Shown piece by piece: positions 5,850 through 15,252 of a stretch of 21,700 bases of DNA. Under the pieces are notes generated by a model, which saw only the letters and a list, made by a program, of their open reading frames with translations, ran no database searches and had not been told where the DNA came from. The position numbers and the translations under genes were made by a program. Origin of the DNA: Coriobacteriales bacterium (GTDB lineage Bacteria; Actinomycetota; Coriobacteriia; Coriobacteriales; UBA8131); contig JAISUQ010000139.1 of assembly GCA_031272005.1 (NCBI GenBank), positions 1 to 21,700 of the forward strand. Reading direction: 5' to 3'. Numbering within the stretch: position 1 is the stretch's first letter; every line of letters starts with the position of its first letter.

Positions 5850-8207
5850 ATGGATAACCTGTTTGACAGTAGTGCGGGGATTGAGGCTGAGGTTGCGGCT
5901 GCCCAACAGCGGGCGGAGCAGTTGCGCTCGGAGATCGACCATCATTCCTATCTGTATTATGCCCAGGAGCAACCGGAGATCAGCGATGCGGCCTTTGACT
6001 CGCTGATGCGCGAGCTGCAGGAGCTGGAGCGGCGCTTTCCGGAGTTGGTGGTGCCCACATCGCCCACTCAGCGGGTCGGTGGCTTTGTGGCCGGCGAGAC
6101 CTTCTCCGCCGTGGCCCATGCCAGCCGGATGTACTCGCTGGATAATGCCATGGACCTGGACGAGCTGGACGCCTGGCTGGCCCGCACCCGTCAGGCGGCT
6201 GCCGAGCTGGCCGCTGCGGAGCCAACCGCATTGAAGCTGACCTTTGTCTGCGAGCTGAAGATCGACGGCTCCTCGCTGGCCTTGACTTACATCGACGGTG
6301 AGCTGATCCGCGCCGCCACCCGTGGCGATGGCACCATCGGTGAGGACGTCACGGCCAACGCCCGCACGGTACGTGACATCCCGCTCAGGCTGCGCACGCC
6401 ACAGGCCGGCAGCGTGGAGATCCGTGGTGAGGTCTTCATGCCCAAGAGCAGCTTCGAGCGGCTCAACGAGGCCATCTTCGCCGAGGCTGAAGCGGCGGGC
6501 AAGGCTGCCAAGCCCTTTGCCAATCCGCGCAACGCCGCCGCCGGGTCGCTGCGTCAGAAGGATGCCCGCATTACCGCCCAACGCGACCTGGCGACCTACA
6601 TGTACGCCTATGCCGACGTCCCTGCCGCCGCCACGGCGCCAGCCGCCGCCACCGACAACGCCGCCACCGACATCACCGACATCACCGCCGCCAACGCCGC
6701 CAACACCGCCAACATCGCCAACGCCGCCAACACAAATCCCCCTGCGGGCGCACGCGAGGCCGCCACGCCCCTCTCCACCACCCTTGTAACCCCACCCGTT
6801 GCCAGCCAGTGGGAGCTGCTGGATTGGTTGAAGCAGGCCGGCTTCCACGTCAACCCCAACATCGCACTGTGCACCAGCGCCGACGAGGTCCACGACTTCT
6901 GTGTGCAGGCCATCGAGCACCGCGCCGAGCTGCCCTACGACATCGATGGCGTGGTGGTCAAGGTCAACGACTTCGCCCTGCAGCGCCAGCTCGGCGCCAC
7001 CGCCAAAGCCCCACGCTGGGCCATCGCCTTCAAGTTCCCGCCGGAGGAGAAGACCACCGTGCTACGGCGCATTGTGGTGCAGGTGGGGCGTACCGGCGCG
7101 CTGACCCCGGTGGCCGAGTTCGACCCGGTGCTGGTGGCTGGCTCCACGGTGGCCCGGGCCACGCTGCATAACCTGGACGAGGTGCGCCGCAAGGATGTGC
7201 GGGTGGGCGACACCATCATCATCCGCAAGGCTGGCGACGTCATCCCCGAGGTCCTCGGTGCGGTAGCCAGCCTGCGCCCAGCCGATGCCCAGGAGTGGCA
7301 GATGCCCGCGCACTGCCCATCCTGCGGCTCGCCGGTCTTTCGCGACGAGGACGGTGCGGCCTTCCGCTGCGACAGCGCCGAGTGCCCGGCCCAGCTGCTG
7401 GAGCGCCTCGGCCATTGGGTCTGCCGTGGTGCTATGGACATCGACGGCCTGGGCCCCAAAGTCATCGAGAAGCTGGTGGAGCAGGGTCTTCTCCGCGATG
7501 TTGCCGGCTTCTACAACCTCAGTGTCGAACAGCTGGCCACGCTGCCCACCGGCGAGGAGCGCTACGTGCGCCAGATGTCGCCGGATAAGCGCGAGCTCAG
7601 CGGCGACTATGCCACCGAACCGGTGCTGCTGGGCGCCCTGGTGGCCGGCAAGCTGCATGCCCAGATTGATGCCAGCCGCCAGCAGCCCTTTGCCCGGGTG
7701 CTCTTTGGGCTGGGCATCCGCAACGTTGGCAAGACGGTGGCCGAGACCCTGGCCCGGCAATTCCCCGCTATCGATGCTCTGGCCGCTGCCACAGAGGAGC
7801 AGCTCTGCGCCATCGAGGGTATCGGGCCGGTGATTGCCCGCACCTTGCGGCAGTTCTTCCAGACCCCCGATAACCTCCAGCTCATTGAGCAGTTGCGCGC
7901 GGCCGGATTGCAGCTGGAGGTCACGGCTGCCGCAGCCGCCGCCCGCGCCCGCGCCGCCAAGCCCCAGACCCTGGCCGGCCTGACCTTCGTGCTCACCGGC
8001 GCCCTGGAAGAGCATACCCGTGAGGAGGCCGAGGCCCTGCTGCGCGAGTACGGCGCCAGGACTTCCGGTGCGGTAAGCAGCAAGACCAGCTACGTGGTGG
8101 CCGGCCCCGGTGCCGGCTCAAAACTGACAAAAGCGAAACAACTTGGCATTCCGGTGCTGGATGAGTCACAATTAAACATTATTTTAACAATCGGGGAGGT
8201 ACCATGA
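5850..8207 (+). CDS. ligA: NAD-dependent DNA ligase LigA with a low-complexity insertion
   Basis: LigA seals nicks in DNA during replication and repair using NAD+. Domains in order are domain Ia (YYAQEQPEISDAAFD), the adenylation domain with nucleophile Lys137 in CELKIDGSSL, the OB fold, a Cys4 zinc finger (CPSCG ... CDSAECP), helix-hairpin-helix repeats (GLGIRNVGKT, IEGIGPVIA), and a C-terminal BRCT domain (about residues 710-785). At 785 residues it is about 100 longer than usual. Most of the excess is residues 258-318, a run of Ala, Thr, Asn, Asp and Ile encoded by short repeats. A smaller extra segment (GEERYVRQMSPDKRELSGDY) lies before the helix-hairpin-helix region. I prefer ATG 5850 because the -10 box overlaps the ATG at 5841. 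All catalytic motifs are intact, so it should be active. Confidence 0.96.
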   Translation: MDNLFDSSAGIEAEVAAAQQRAEQLRSEIDHHSYLYYAQEQPEISDAAFDSLMRELQELERRFPELVVPTSPTQRVGGFVAGETFSAVAHASRMYSLDNAMDLDELDAWLARTRQAAAELAAAEPTALKLTFVCELKIDGSSLALTYIDGELIRAATRGDGTIGEDVTANARTVRDIPLRLRTPQAGSVEIRGEVFMPKSSFERLNEAIFAEAEAAGKAAKPFANPRNAAAGSLRQKDARITAQRDLATYMYAYADVPAAATAPAAATDNAATDITDITAANAANTANIANAANTNPPAGAREAATPLSTTLVTPPVASQWELLDWLKQAGFHVNPNIALCTSADEVHDFCVQAIEHRAELPYDIDGVVVKVNDFALQRQLGATAKAPRWAIAFKFPPEEKTTVLRRIVVQVGRTGALTPVAEFDPVLVAGSTVARATLHNLDEVRRKDVRVGDTIIIRKAGDVIPEVLGAVASLRPADAQEWQMPAHCPSCGSPVFRDEDGAAFRCDSAECPAQLLERLGHWVCRGAMDIDGLGPKVIEKLVEQGLLRDVAGFYNLSVEQLATLPTGEERYVRQMSPDKRELSGDYATEPVLLGALVAGKLHAQIDASRQQPFARVLFGLGIRNVGKTVAETLARQFPAIDALAAATEEQLCAIEGIGPVIARTLRQFFQTPDNLQLIEQLRAAGLQLEVTAAAAAARARAAKPQTLAGLTFVLTGALEEHTREEAEALLREYGARTSGAVSSKTSYVVAGPGAGSKLTKAKQLGIPVLDESQLNIILTIGEVP
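6621..6803 (+). repeat. Low-complexity repeat tract inside ligA
   Basis: The reading frame here is made of GCCGCCAACAC-like and ACCGACATC-like units, about 9 bp long and imperfect, most regular at 6650-6735. It encodes an Ala/Thr/Asn-rich linker followed by a Pro/Ala/Thr-rich part in a surface loop of the adenylation domain. The frame is kept because the units are multiples of three. Confidence 0.8.
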
Positions 8208-8806
8208 GAGAAAGTCGTATTGCGGGAATCGTCTTCCCGGTGGTTCTGCTGGTGATCTGCCTGGGGGCGTTCTTTTTGCCGCACATCAGCTTTCCGCTGT
8301 TCGGAGGTCTGTCGGCGAGCACCGTCAAGGGCTTCTACATGATGCTCCAGAGCCTGCCGCAGGTGCCGGCTGCGGCCAGCAGCTTCTCCTGGGCGGCCCT
8401 CTGGGAGGTCGTCACCACAACGGGGCCGTTCGTGCTGGCCATAGCCATCACGGTGATCGTGGTGCTGGTGCTGATCATCGGGCTGTTGATTGCGGCGGCC
8501 GTCTTTGCCTGCTTTGGCCTCTACCATGGTATCGCCAACCACACGCAGAGGTCTCTGCGCCACGCCAGCCGCGGCGCCTGGTTCGTCTTCTTCATCATGT
8601 TGATCAGTGCGCTGGGCCTGCTGTTGCTGAATTTCATCTTCAACTGGCAGATTCAGGGCGGCGCAGCCAACCTCGGGGTGGATTACCTGAGCATCCAGTA
8701 CATCAAGCCTTCCATCTTCATCTGGCTGCTGCTGCTGGCCTCGCTGGCACTGATCATCGCTTCAGCGGTTGTCCGCCGCCGGTTGAAGCGCCCCGCAGGG
8801 AACTGA
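8204..8806 (+). CDS. Membrane protein with four predicted helices, unknown function
   Basis: The 200-residue protein has four hydrophobic segments at about residues 6-28, 73-105 (long, near IVVLVLIIGLLIAAAVF), 122-145 and 165-190. The C-terminus is basic (RRRLKRP). Loop residues between helices 1 and 2 are unremarkable and I see no enzyme motif. The ATG overlaps the ligA stop as ATGA and uses GGGGAGG as ribosome binding site, so it is translationally coupled to ligA. This coupling need not mean a shared function. I do not recognise a family. Confidence 0.85.
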   Translation: MRESRIAGIVFPVVLLVICLGAFFLPHISFPLFGGLSASTVKGFYMMLQSLPQVPAAASSFSWAALWEVVTTTGPFVLAIAITVIVVLVLIIGLLIAAAVFACFGLYHGIANHTQRSLRHASRGAWFVFFIMLISALGLLLLNFIFNWQIQGGAANLGVDYLSIQYIKPSIFIWLLLLASLALIIASAVVRRRLKRPAGN

Positions 8807-8874
8807 ATCACCGTGTCCACTGGCATCACCCGCATTGACCTGCTACCCTGTAATTGGTCAGGGGAGAGGACTCC

Positions 8875-10266
8875 ATGACAGCTACTTGGACGATTCTGGC
8901 AATTGCCATCATATTTGAGGTCGGCTTCGCGATCTGGTGTGTCCATACCAGGGACATGCACTGGCGTGCGCGGAGTTACTTCCGTGTGATGTTCTGTTTC
9001 CTGTTCATCGTCGCCATGCTCATCCCGCCACTGCACTTCGTCTCGCCGCTGCCGTTTGGCTTTATCCAGTGGGGGCCGCTGTTCATCTATCTGTTCATCA
9101 TGGCCATCAACGGCTGCATCCGCCTGATCCACTGGCTCTGGACCAGCCTGCATAACCGTCCGGAGCACAAGCCGCCCCGGTTTTTCCGCCGCAGCCGGGC
9201 CATCGGCAAAGCCGCCACCCACAGTGTCCTGATCTTTATCCTGCTGCTGCCGGCTTTTGCTTTCCCGCCGGTCTATAAGCTGCCCGAACCTACCGGCGGC
9301 TACGACGTCCAGAGCATCCATGTCACGCTGCTGGACAGCGAGCGCTCCGACCCGCTGACGCCGGTGGTCGGCGTAGCCCGGCAGGTGCCGGTGGATATCT
9401 ACTACCCGGTGGACGCCCGCGGTAATGCGCTGGACGGCACATTCCCGGTGGTTTTCTACTCGCATGGCGCCATCGGCTCGGGCGACTCCAATCGCTCCAC
9501 CTACGAGGAGCTGGTCTCCAATGGCTACATCGTCTGCGCCATCAGTCATCCCGGCCATTCGCTTCTGGCCAACGCCGAGGGCCGGATGGTCTTCATCAAC
9601 CTCTCCTATCTCAATGATTATCTGGTCTTGAGCAATGCGGTCGACGGCCAGTTCACCGATCAGGAGGTCTACGACCAGATGATGGTCTGGGTCAATGTGC
9701 GCGTCGACGACATCAACTTTGCCATCAACAGCATCAAGTCGATGACCGCCGATGCCGCCACCGACCCGGTCTTTCGGATGATCGACACCGAGCGGATTGG
9801 CCTGATGGGCCACTCCATCGGCGGCTCGGCCATGACCATCGTCGCCCGCCAGCGCGGCGACATCACAGCCGTCGTCAATCTCGAAGGCCCGCTGTTCAGC
9901 GAGCTGGCCTCCTACACCGATGGCAATGTCTCCTGGCGCAGCGACAACTTCCCCCTGCCGTTGCTCAATATCTACTCCGACCAACTCTGGGTGCCCTTCC
10001 AGGTGGACATCAATACCGACGGCGGCGAGCAGGCCAAGCAGGGTTTCAAGTACGGCGCCAACCTCCGCTACGTGCTCAATCCACCGGCTAACGTCCAAAA
10101 CGTCTACATGGAAGGCGCCCGCCACCTCGGCCTGACCGACCTGCCCATCTACACCCCGTTCTTCGAGTCGGTTTTAGACGGAGAACCGCAATCCGCCAAC
10201 CCTACCACATCCATGGCCGCCGAAAACCAAATCATCCTGGAGTTCTTCCAGAACAACCTGGCCTGA
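8875..10266 (+). CDS. Membrane-anchored alpha/beta hydrolase, PAF-acetylhydrolase-like
   Basis: This 463-residue protein starts with four hydrophobic helices (about residues 4-22, 34-55, 58-82 and 113-130) and continues as an extracytoplasmic alpha/beta hydrolase. The oxyanion region is VVFYSHGAIGSG, the nucleophile elbow is GHSIGGSA with Ser314, and the late His is His417 in ARHLGLTDLPI. The last matches the HxxxTDLP pattern of platelet-activating-factor acetylhydrolase relatives. The acidic residue is probably the Asp in LLNIYSDQLW. Such enzymes cleave short or oxidised acyl groups from lipids; the real substrate is unknown. The start is ATG 8875 with AGGGGAGAGG upstream, preferred over TTG 8854. 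It follows the small membrane protein by 68 bases and may share its transcript. Confidence 0.85.
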   Translation: MTATWTILAIAIIFEVGFAIWCVHTRDMHWRARSYFRVMFCFLFIVAMLIPPLHFVSPLPFGFIQWGPLFIYLFIMAINGCIRLIHWLWTSLHNRPEHKPPRFFRRSRAIGKAATHSVLIFILLLPAFAFPPVYKLPEPTGGYDVQSIHVTLLDSERSDPLTPVVGVARQVPVDIYYPVDARGNALDGTFPVVFYSHGAIGSGDSNRSTYEELVSNGYIVCAISHPGHSLLANAEGRMVFINLSYLNDYLVLSNAVDGQFTDQEVYDQMMVWVNVRVDDINFAINSIKSMTADAATDPVFRMIDTERIGLMGHSIGGSAMTIVARQRGDITAVVNLEGPLFSELASYTDGNVSWRSDNFPLPLLNIYSDQLWVPFQVDINTDGGEQAKQGFKYGANLRYVLNPPANVQNVYMEGARHLGLTDLPIYTPFFESVLDGEPQSANPTTSMAAENQIILEFFQNNLA

Positions 10267-10280
10267 GTTGGAGCCTGGCC

Positions 10281-10313
10281 CGCAGGGGCGCGATCGCTCG
10301 CGCTCTTTCGACC
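10281..10313. mobile_element. Fragment of the MITE-like family (core arm), copy D
   Basis: GCAGGGGCGCGATCGCTCGC and the following CTCTTTCGACCCT resemble the core arm of the element at 743-893 (AGGGGCGCGATTCATCGCGC, then CCTCCCGACCT). Terminal repeats are not seen. It lies between the hydrolase gene and the groESL promoter. Confidence 0.35.
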
Positions 10314-10428
10314 CTCGACACCGTCCTGCACTTTCGCGGGCATGTCCAGCAATTCTCCCAAAAAATCTCAGTCACCCATTGTTAGATTACAGTTTCGTGA
10401 CAAGCGGCGGCAACGGCTGGCTTGGCGC

Positions 10429-10456
10429 TTGAAATCGGCGCTGGTTGGAGTATCAT
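10429..10456 (+). promoter_or_regulatory. groESL promoter
   Basis: TTGAAA (10429-10434) and TATCAT (10451-10456) are separated by 16 bases, a good sigma-A promoter. Transcription would start near 10463, immediately before the CIRCE operator, so bound repressor would block initiation. Confidence 0.75.
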
Positions 10457-10465
10457 AGCGAACCG

Positions 10466-10492
10466 TTAGCACTCGACCCTTGAGAGTGCTAA
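10466..10492. promoter_or_regulatory. CIRCE operator (HrcA site)
   Basis: TTAGCACTC (10466-10474), a 9-base spacer and GAGTGCTAA (10484-10492) form the perfect CIRCE inverted repeat. In bacteria with the HrcA system this represses groESL until heat shock. The hrcA gene is not in the window. Confidence 0.97.
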
Positions 10493-10557
10493 ATCTATCT
10501 CACAGGCGAGAGCGCCAGACACGATACAGTACAGAACAGAAAGGGAGGTACGACAAG

Positions 10558-10845
10558 ATGAGTCTCAAACCATTAGGAGACAGAGTCATCGTCAAGCAGG
10601 ACGAAGCCGAGACCGCAACCGCCTCAGGCATCCTGATCGCCAGCAACGCCCAGGAGAAGCCGCAGCGCGGCAAGGTCATCTCGGTAGGCGAGGGCAAGCT
10701 GGACAACAACGGCAACCTGATCAAGCCGCAGGTCAAGCCCGGCGACAGCGTCATCTACAGCAAGTACGGGGGCACCGAGGTGAAGATCGACGGCGAGGAG
10801 CTGCTGATCCTGCGGGCCGATGATATCTATGCAGTATACGAGTAA
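10558..10845 (+). CDS. groES: Co-chaperonin GroES
   Basis: GroES caps the GroEL folding chamber. The protein is 95 residues, the standard length, beginning MSLKPLGDRVIVKQDEAE. It has the mobile loop (ETATASGILIASNAQEKPQ) and the C-terminal strand KIDGEELLILRADDIYAVYE. ATG 10558 has the strong Shine-Dalgarno AAGGGAGGT eight bases upstream. An upstream TTG at 10480 lies inside the operator and is rejected. groEL follows after 12 bases. Confidence 0.98.
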   Translation: MSLKPLGDRVIVKQDEAETATASGILIASNAQEKPQRGKVISVGEGKLDNNGNLIKPQVKPGDSVIYSKYGGTEVKIDGEELLILRADDIYAVYE

Positions 10846-10857
10846 AGGAGCGCGAAA

Positions 10858-12492
<1,635 letters not shown>

Positions 12493-12526
12493 GCCGCTGG
12501 CCAACCAGCCAACCCACAAGCATCTT

Positions 12527-12571
12527 CCGTACCACCAACAGGCCGCCCACCCGGGCGGCCTGTTTGTGGTA
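12527..12571 (+). terminator. Rho-independent terminator after groEL
   Basis: AACAGGCCGCCC pairs with GGGCGGCCTGTT around the loop ACCC (12549-12552), a 12-bp GC-rich stem extended by ACCAC/GTGGT. A short T-stretch (TTTGT) follows the core stem. It ends the groESL transcript before the next gene. Confidence 0.8.
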
Positions 12572-12605
12572 GCGGCGCTTTGGCGCAGCATATTGACAGC
12601 GCGGC

Positions 12606-12611
12606 TATAAT
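12606..12611 (+). promoter_or_regulatory. -10 box upstream of the aldo/keto reductase gene
   Basis: TATAAT lies 36 bases before the start codon. TTGACA at 12593-12598 is only 7 bases away, so it cannot serve as the matching -35 box, and no other good candidate is seen at 16-18 bases. Confidence 0.45.
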
Positions 12612-12647
12612 GGGATTACAAGTGGACTCTGGTATGGAAGGCATGGA

Positions 12648-13829
12648 ATGGAGTATCGCTCTGACAGATATGGCAACAAGCTCTCGGTGCTTGGCTTTGG
12701 ATTGATGCGGCTGCCGGTTCGGCTTGCGGGCATCGACCTGGAGCGCAGCGAGGGTCTGGTGTTGGCGGCGGTGGACGGTGGGGTCAACTATTTTGATACC
12801 GCTTATCTCTATACGGGCAGTGAGGAGGTCTTTGGCAGGATTCTGGCCAGAAACCCCGAGCTGCGCCAGAAGCTGCACATCGCTACCAAGCTGCCGCATA
12901 GCCAGTGCCGCAGTTATGAGGACTTCGACCGGCTGTTCAATGAGCAGCTGCGTCGGCTGCAGGTGCGCAGCGTCGATTACTATCTGATCCACAACCTGGC
13001 AGATGCTGCCGGATGGCAGCGGCTGGTGGAGCTGGGCATCGAGCGCTGGGTCACCGCTCAGCAACAGGCCGGGCGCATCGGGCAGCTGGGCTTCTCCTTC
13101 CATGGCAAGCAGCAGGGATTCCTGGATTTGCTGGAAGTGCGGGATTGGGACTTCGTGCAGATTCAGTACAACTATCTGGATGAGAACTTCCAGGCCGGGC
13201 GCACCGGCCTGGAAGCGGCTGCCAGGCGGGGTCTGCCGGTGGTGGTCATGGAGCCATTGCGCGGCGGCAAGTTGGCTGGCGGGCTGCCGCGGCGGGCCGA
13301 GCAGCTGTTTGCCGCTGCTGACCCTGAGGTCTCGGTTGCCTCCTGGGGCTTCAGGTGGCTTTTCGACCAACCGGAGGTGACGGTGGTGCTCAGCGGCATG
13401 AGCAACGAGGACCAGTTGGCCGACAACCTCCAGACGGCTGCAGTCGCCCCTACGGGCTTGCTCAGCGAGGGCCAGCGGCAGGTCTATGCCGAGGTCATCG
13501 ACATTATCCGTCAGACATATAAAGTGCCCTGCACCGGGTGCAACTACTGCATGCCCTGTCCGCAGGGGGTGAACATCCCGGGGTGCTTTGCCGCCTATAA
13601 CACCCGGGCGGCGCAGGGCTTAGGGACCGGCACCTTCCAATACATCACCAGTACGGCCGCCAACCGCGTTGATGGCTACATGGGTGCCAGGCTGTGCATC
13701 GCCTGCGGAGCCTGCAAGCCCAAATGCCCTCAGGGTATCGACATCGTGCAGTCGCTGCGCGAGGTGCGCGCCAGGATGGAGCCGTTCTGGTTTGGTCCGC
13801 TGATGGCGATAGTCCGCCGCTTCACCTGA
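12648..13829 (+). CDS. Aldo/keto reductase with C-terminal double [4Fe-4S] ferredoxin domain
   Basis: The 393-residue protein has an N-terminal aldo/keto reductase barrel with the tetrad Asp50, Tyr55, Lys81 and His115 (FDTAYLY, IATKLP, LIHN). At the C-terminus it carries two cysteine motifs, CTGCNYCMPCPQG and CIACGACKPKCPQG, for two [4Fe-4S] clusters. This is the COG1453 architecture found mostly in anaerobes; physiological substrates are not established. NAD(P)H electrons could be exchanged with ferredoxin-type carriers. The start at ATG 12648 has GGAAGG six bases upstream. It follows the groESL terminator, so it is a separate unit, and ends 6 bp from the convergent gltA. Confidence 0.92.
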   Translation: MEYRSDRYGNKLSVLGFGLMRLPVRLAGIDLERSEGLVLAAVDGGVNYFDTAYLYTGSEEVFGRILARNPELRQKLHIATKLPHSQCRSYEDFDRLFNEQLRRLQVRSVDYYLIHNLADAAGWQRLVELGIERWVTAQQQAGRIGQLGFSFHGKQQGFLDLLEVRDWDFVQIQYNYLDENFQAGRTGLEAAARRGLPVVVMEPLRGGKLAGGLPRRAEQLFAAADPEVSVASWGFRWLFDQPEVTVVLSGMSNEDQLADNLQTAAVAPTGLLSEGQRQVYAEVIDIIRQTYKVPCTGCNYCMPCPQGVNIPGCFAAYNTRAAQGLGTGTFQYITSTAANRVDGYMGARLCIACGACKPKCPQGIDIVQSLREVRARMEPFWFGPLMAIVRRFT

Positions 13830-13835
13830 CGCCGT

Positions 13836-15179
13836 TCAGCCGCGTTGGTCGATGGGGATGTATTCGCTCTTCTGACCGGTGGATTTATAGGCTGGACGGA
13901 TAATCCGTTTGCCGCTGACCGTCTCCTCGAAGCGATGTGCTGCCCAGCCGGCCATCCGGCCACAGGCGAACAGCGGCGTGAACAGCTCCTCGGGGATGCC
14001 CAGTAGGCTGTAGACAAAGCCGGAGTACATATCGACGTTGGCGCAGAGGTGCTTGCCGCCCTTGACCTGTGCAAAGACCTCCGGAGCCAGGCGCTCCACG
14101 CGTTCCAGCAGTTGCAGCTCGGCCTCGAACTCGGTGCCGTTGGCCAGCTTGCGGGCAAAGCCCAGGCAGATCTCGGCGCGGGGGTCGGAGAGGGTGTAGA
14201 CGGCATGACCCATACCGTAGACCAGCCCGGTGCGGTCGAAGGCCTGCCTGGAGATGATCTTCTCCAGATAGCTGGCGACCTCGTCGTCGTTTTCCCAGTC
14301 GCTGACGTGGGCCTTGATGTCGTTTTGCATCTGGCGCACCTTGGCGTTGGCGCCGCCGTGGCGGTTGCCCTTCAGCGAGCCGATGGCGGCGCTGTAGGCG
14401 GAGTAGGGATCGGTGTCGGCGGAGGACAGCACCCGGCAGGTGAAGGTGGAATTGTTGCCGCCGCCATGCTCGGCATGTAATGATAGCATAATATCAAGCA
14501 TTTGCGCCTCTTCGCGCCGATACTGGCGGTCGGTGCGCAGCATCGAGAGGATGGTCTCGGCGGTGGATTCGCCGGGCTTGAAACGATGCATGATCATCGA
14601 GCCGTTGGCAAATTTGGTCTGTTGGGCATAGTAGGCCAGCACGGCGATACGCGGTAGGCGCGAGAGCAGCGAGATGGCCGTCTCGATCTCATGCGCCGGG
14701 GCGCGATCCTCAGCGGCACAGTCATCGGCATAGAGCATCAGAATCGAACGGGCCAGGCAGTTCATGATGTTGGGGGTGGCCGGGTTCATGATGTAGTGGG
14801 CGGTAAAGCCGTCCGGCAGTTCGCGCTCGGCGTCCAGCGCAGCACTGAAGGTGGCCAGCTGCTGGCGGGTCGGCAGCTCGCCGATCATCAACAGGTAGGA
14901 GATCTCCTCAAAGCAGTAGCGTCCCTCGTCAAAAGCCGGTTGCAGCAGATCCTTGATGTCGTAGCCGCGCAGGGTCAGCACGCCTTTATCCGACAGCACC
15001 TCGCTGTCCGAGACCACGTAGCCATGGACGTTGGAGATGTTGGTGACTCCGGCGATGACGCCAGTGCCGTCGTCGTTGCGCAGGCCGCGTTTGACCTTGT
15101 ATTTGCTGAAGAAATCCGGGTCGATGGCGTTGACCTGCTCGAATGTCTGATAAAGCTTGAGTTCCTGTTCCTGCTGCAT
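13836..15179 (-). CDS. gltA: Citrate synthase
   Basis: Citrate synthase condenses oxaloacetate and acetyl-CoA. The 447-residue protein has both histidine regions, SLHAEHGGGNNSTF and GSLKGNRHGGANAKV, and the aspartate region NVDMYSGFVYSLLGIP followed by LFACGRMAGWAAHRFEE. The N-terminus is of the long type found in several anaerobes, and a 2-methylcitrate synthase activity cannot be excluded. I chose ATG 15179, which gives MQQEQELKLYQ and has GGGAG upstream. A longer frame from 15245 would overlap the tilS promoter region. It is divergent from tilS across about 73 bases and convergent with the reductase with no obvious terminator between them. Confidence 0.95.
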   Translation of the reverse strand: MQQEQELKLYQTFEQVNAIDPDFFSKYKVKRGLRNDDGTGVIAGVTNISNVHGYVVSDSEVLSDKGVLTLRGYDIKDLLQPAFDEGRYCFEEISYLLMIGELPTRQQLATFSAALDAERELPDGFTAHYIMNPATPNIMNCLARSILMLYADDCAAEDRAPAHEIETAISLLSRLPRIAVLAYYAQQTKFANGSMIMHRFKPGESTAETILSMLRTDRQYRREEAQMLDIMLSLHAEHGGGNNSTFTCRVLSSADTDPYSAYSAAIGSLKGNRHGGANAKVRQMQNDIKAHVSDWENDDEVASYLEKIISRQAFDRTGLVYGMGHAVYTLSDPRAEICLGFARKLANGTEFEAELQLLERVERLAPEVFAQVKGGKHLCANVDMYSGFVYSLLGIPEELFTPLFACGRMAGWAAHRFEETVSGKRIIRPAYKSTGQKSEYIPIDQRG

Positions 15180-15240
15180 ATGCTGGCTCCCTCGTCTCGG
15201 ATGTATGCTGTTGCGGTAATGGGTACCCCATATTTTACCG

Positions 15241-15246
15241 TACAAT
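15241..15246 (+). promoter_or_regulatory. -10 box for the tilS operon, consistent with leaderless start
   Basis: TACAAT is followed by 6 bases and then the tilS ATG at 15253, so transcription should start at or beside the ATG. There is no Shine-Dalgarno in the gap (GGGAAA is too close). No good -35 box is seen. Confidence 0.5.
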
Positions 15247-15252
15247 GGGAAA

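Noticed and set aside
10480..10845. A longer groES start at TTG 10480
   Set aside because: It would place the start inside the CIRCE operator and add 26 residues absent from GroES; ATG 10558 has a strong ribosome binding site.
12593..12611. TTGACA and TATAAT as a promoter pair before the aldo/keto reductase gene
   Set aside because: The two boxes are only 7 bases apart, far from the 16-18 needed, so only the TATAAT box is kept.
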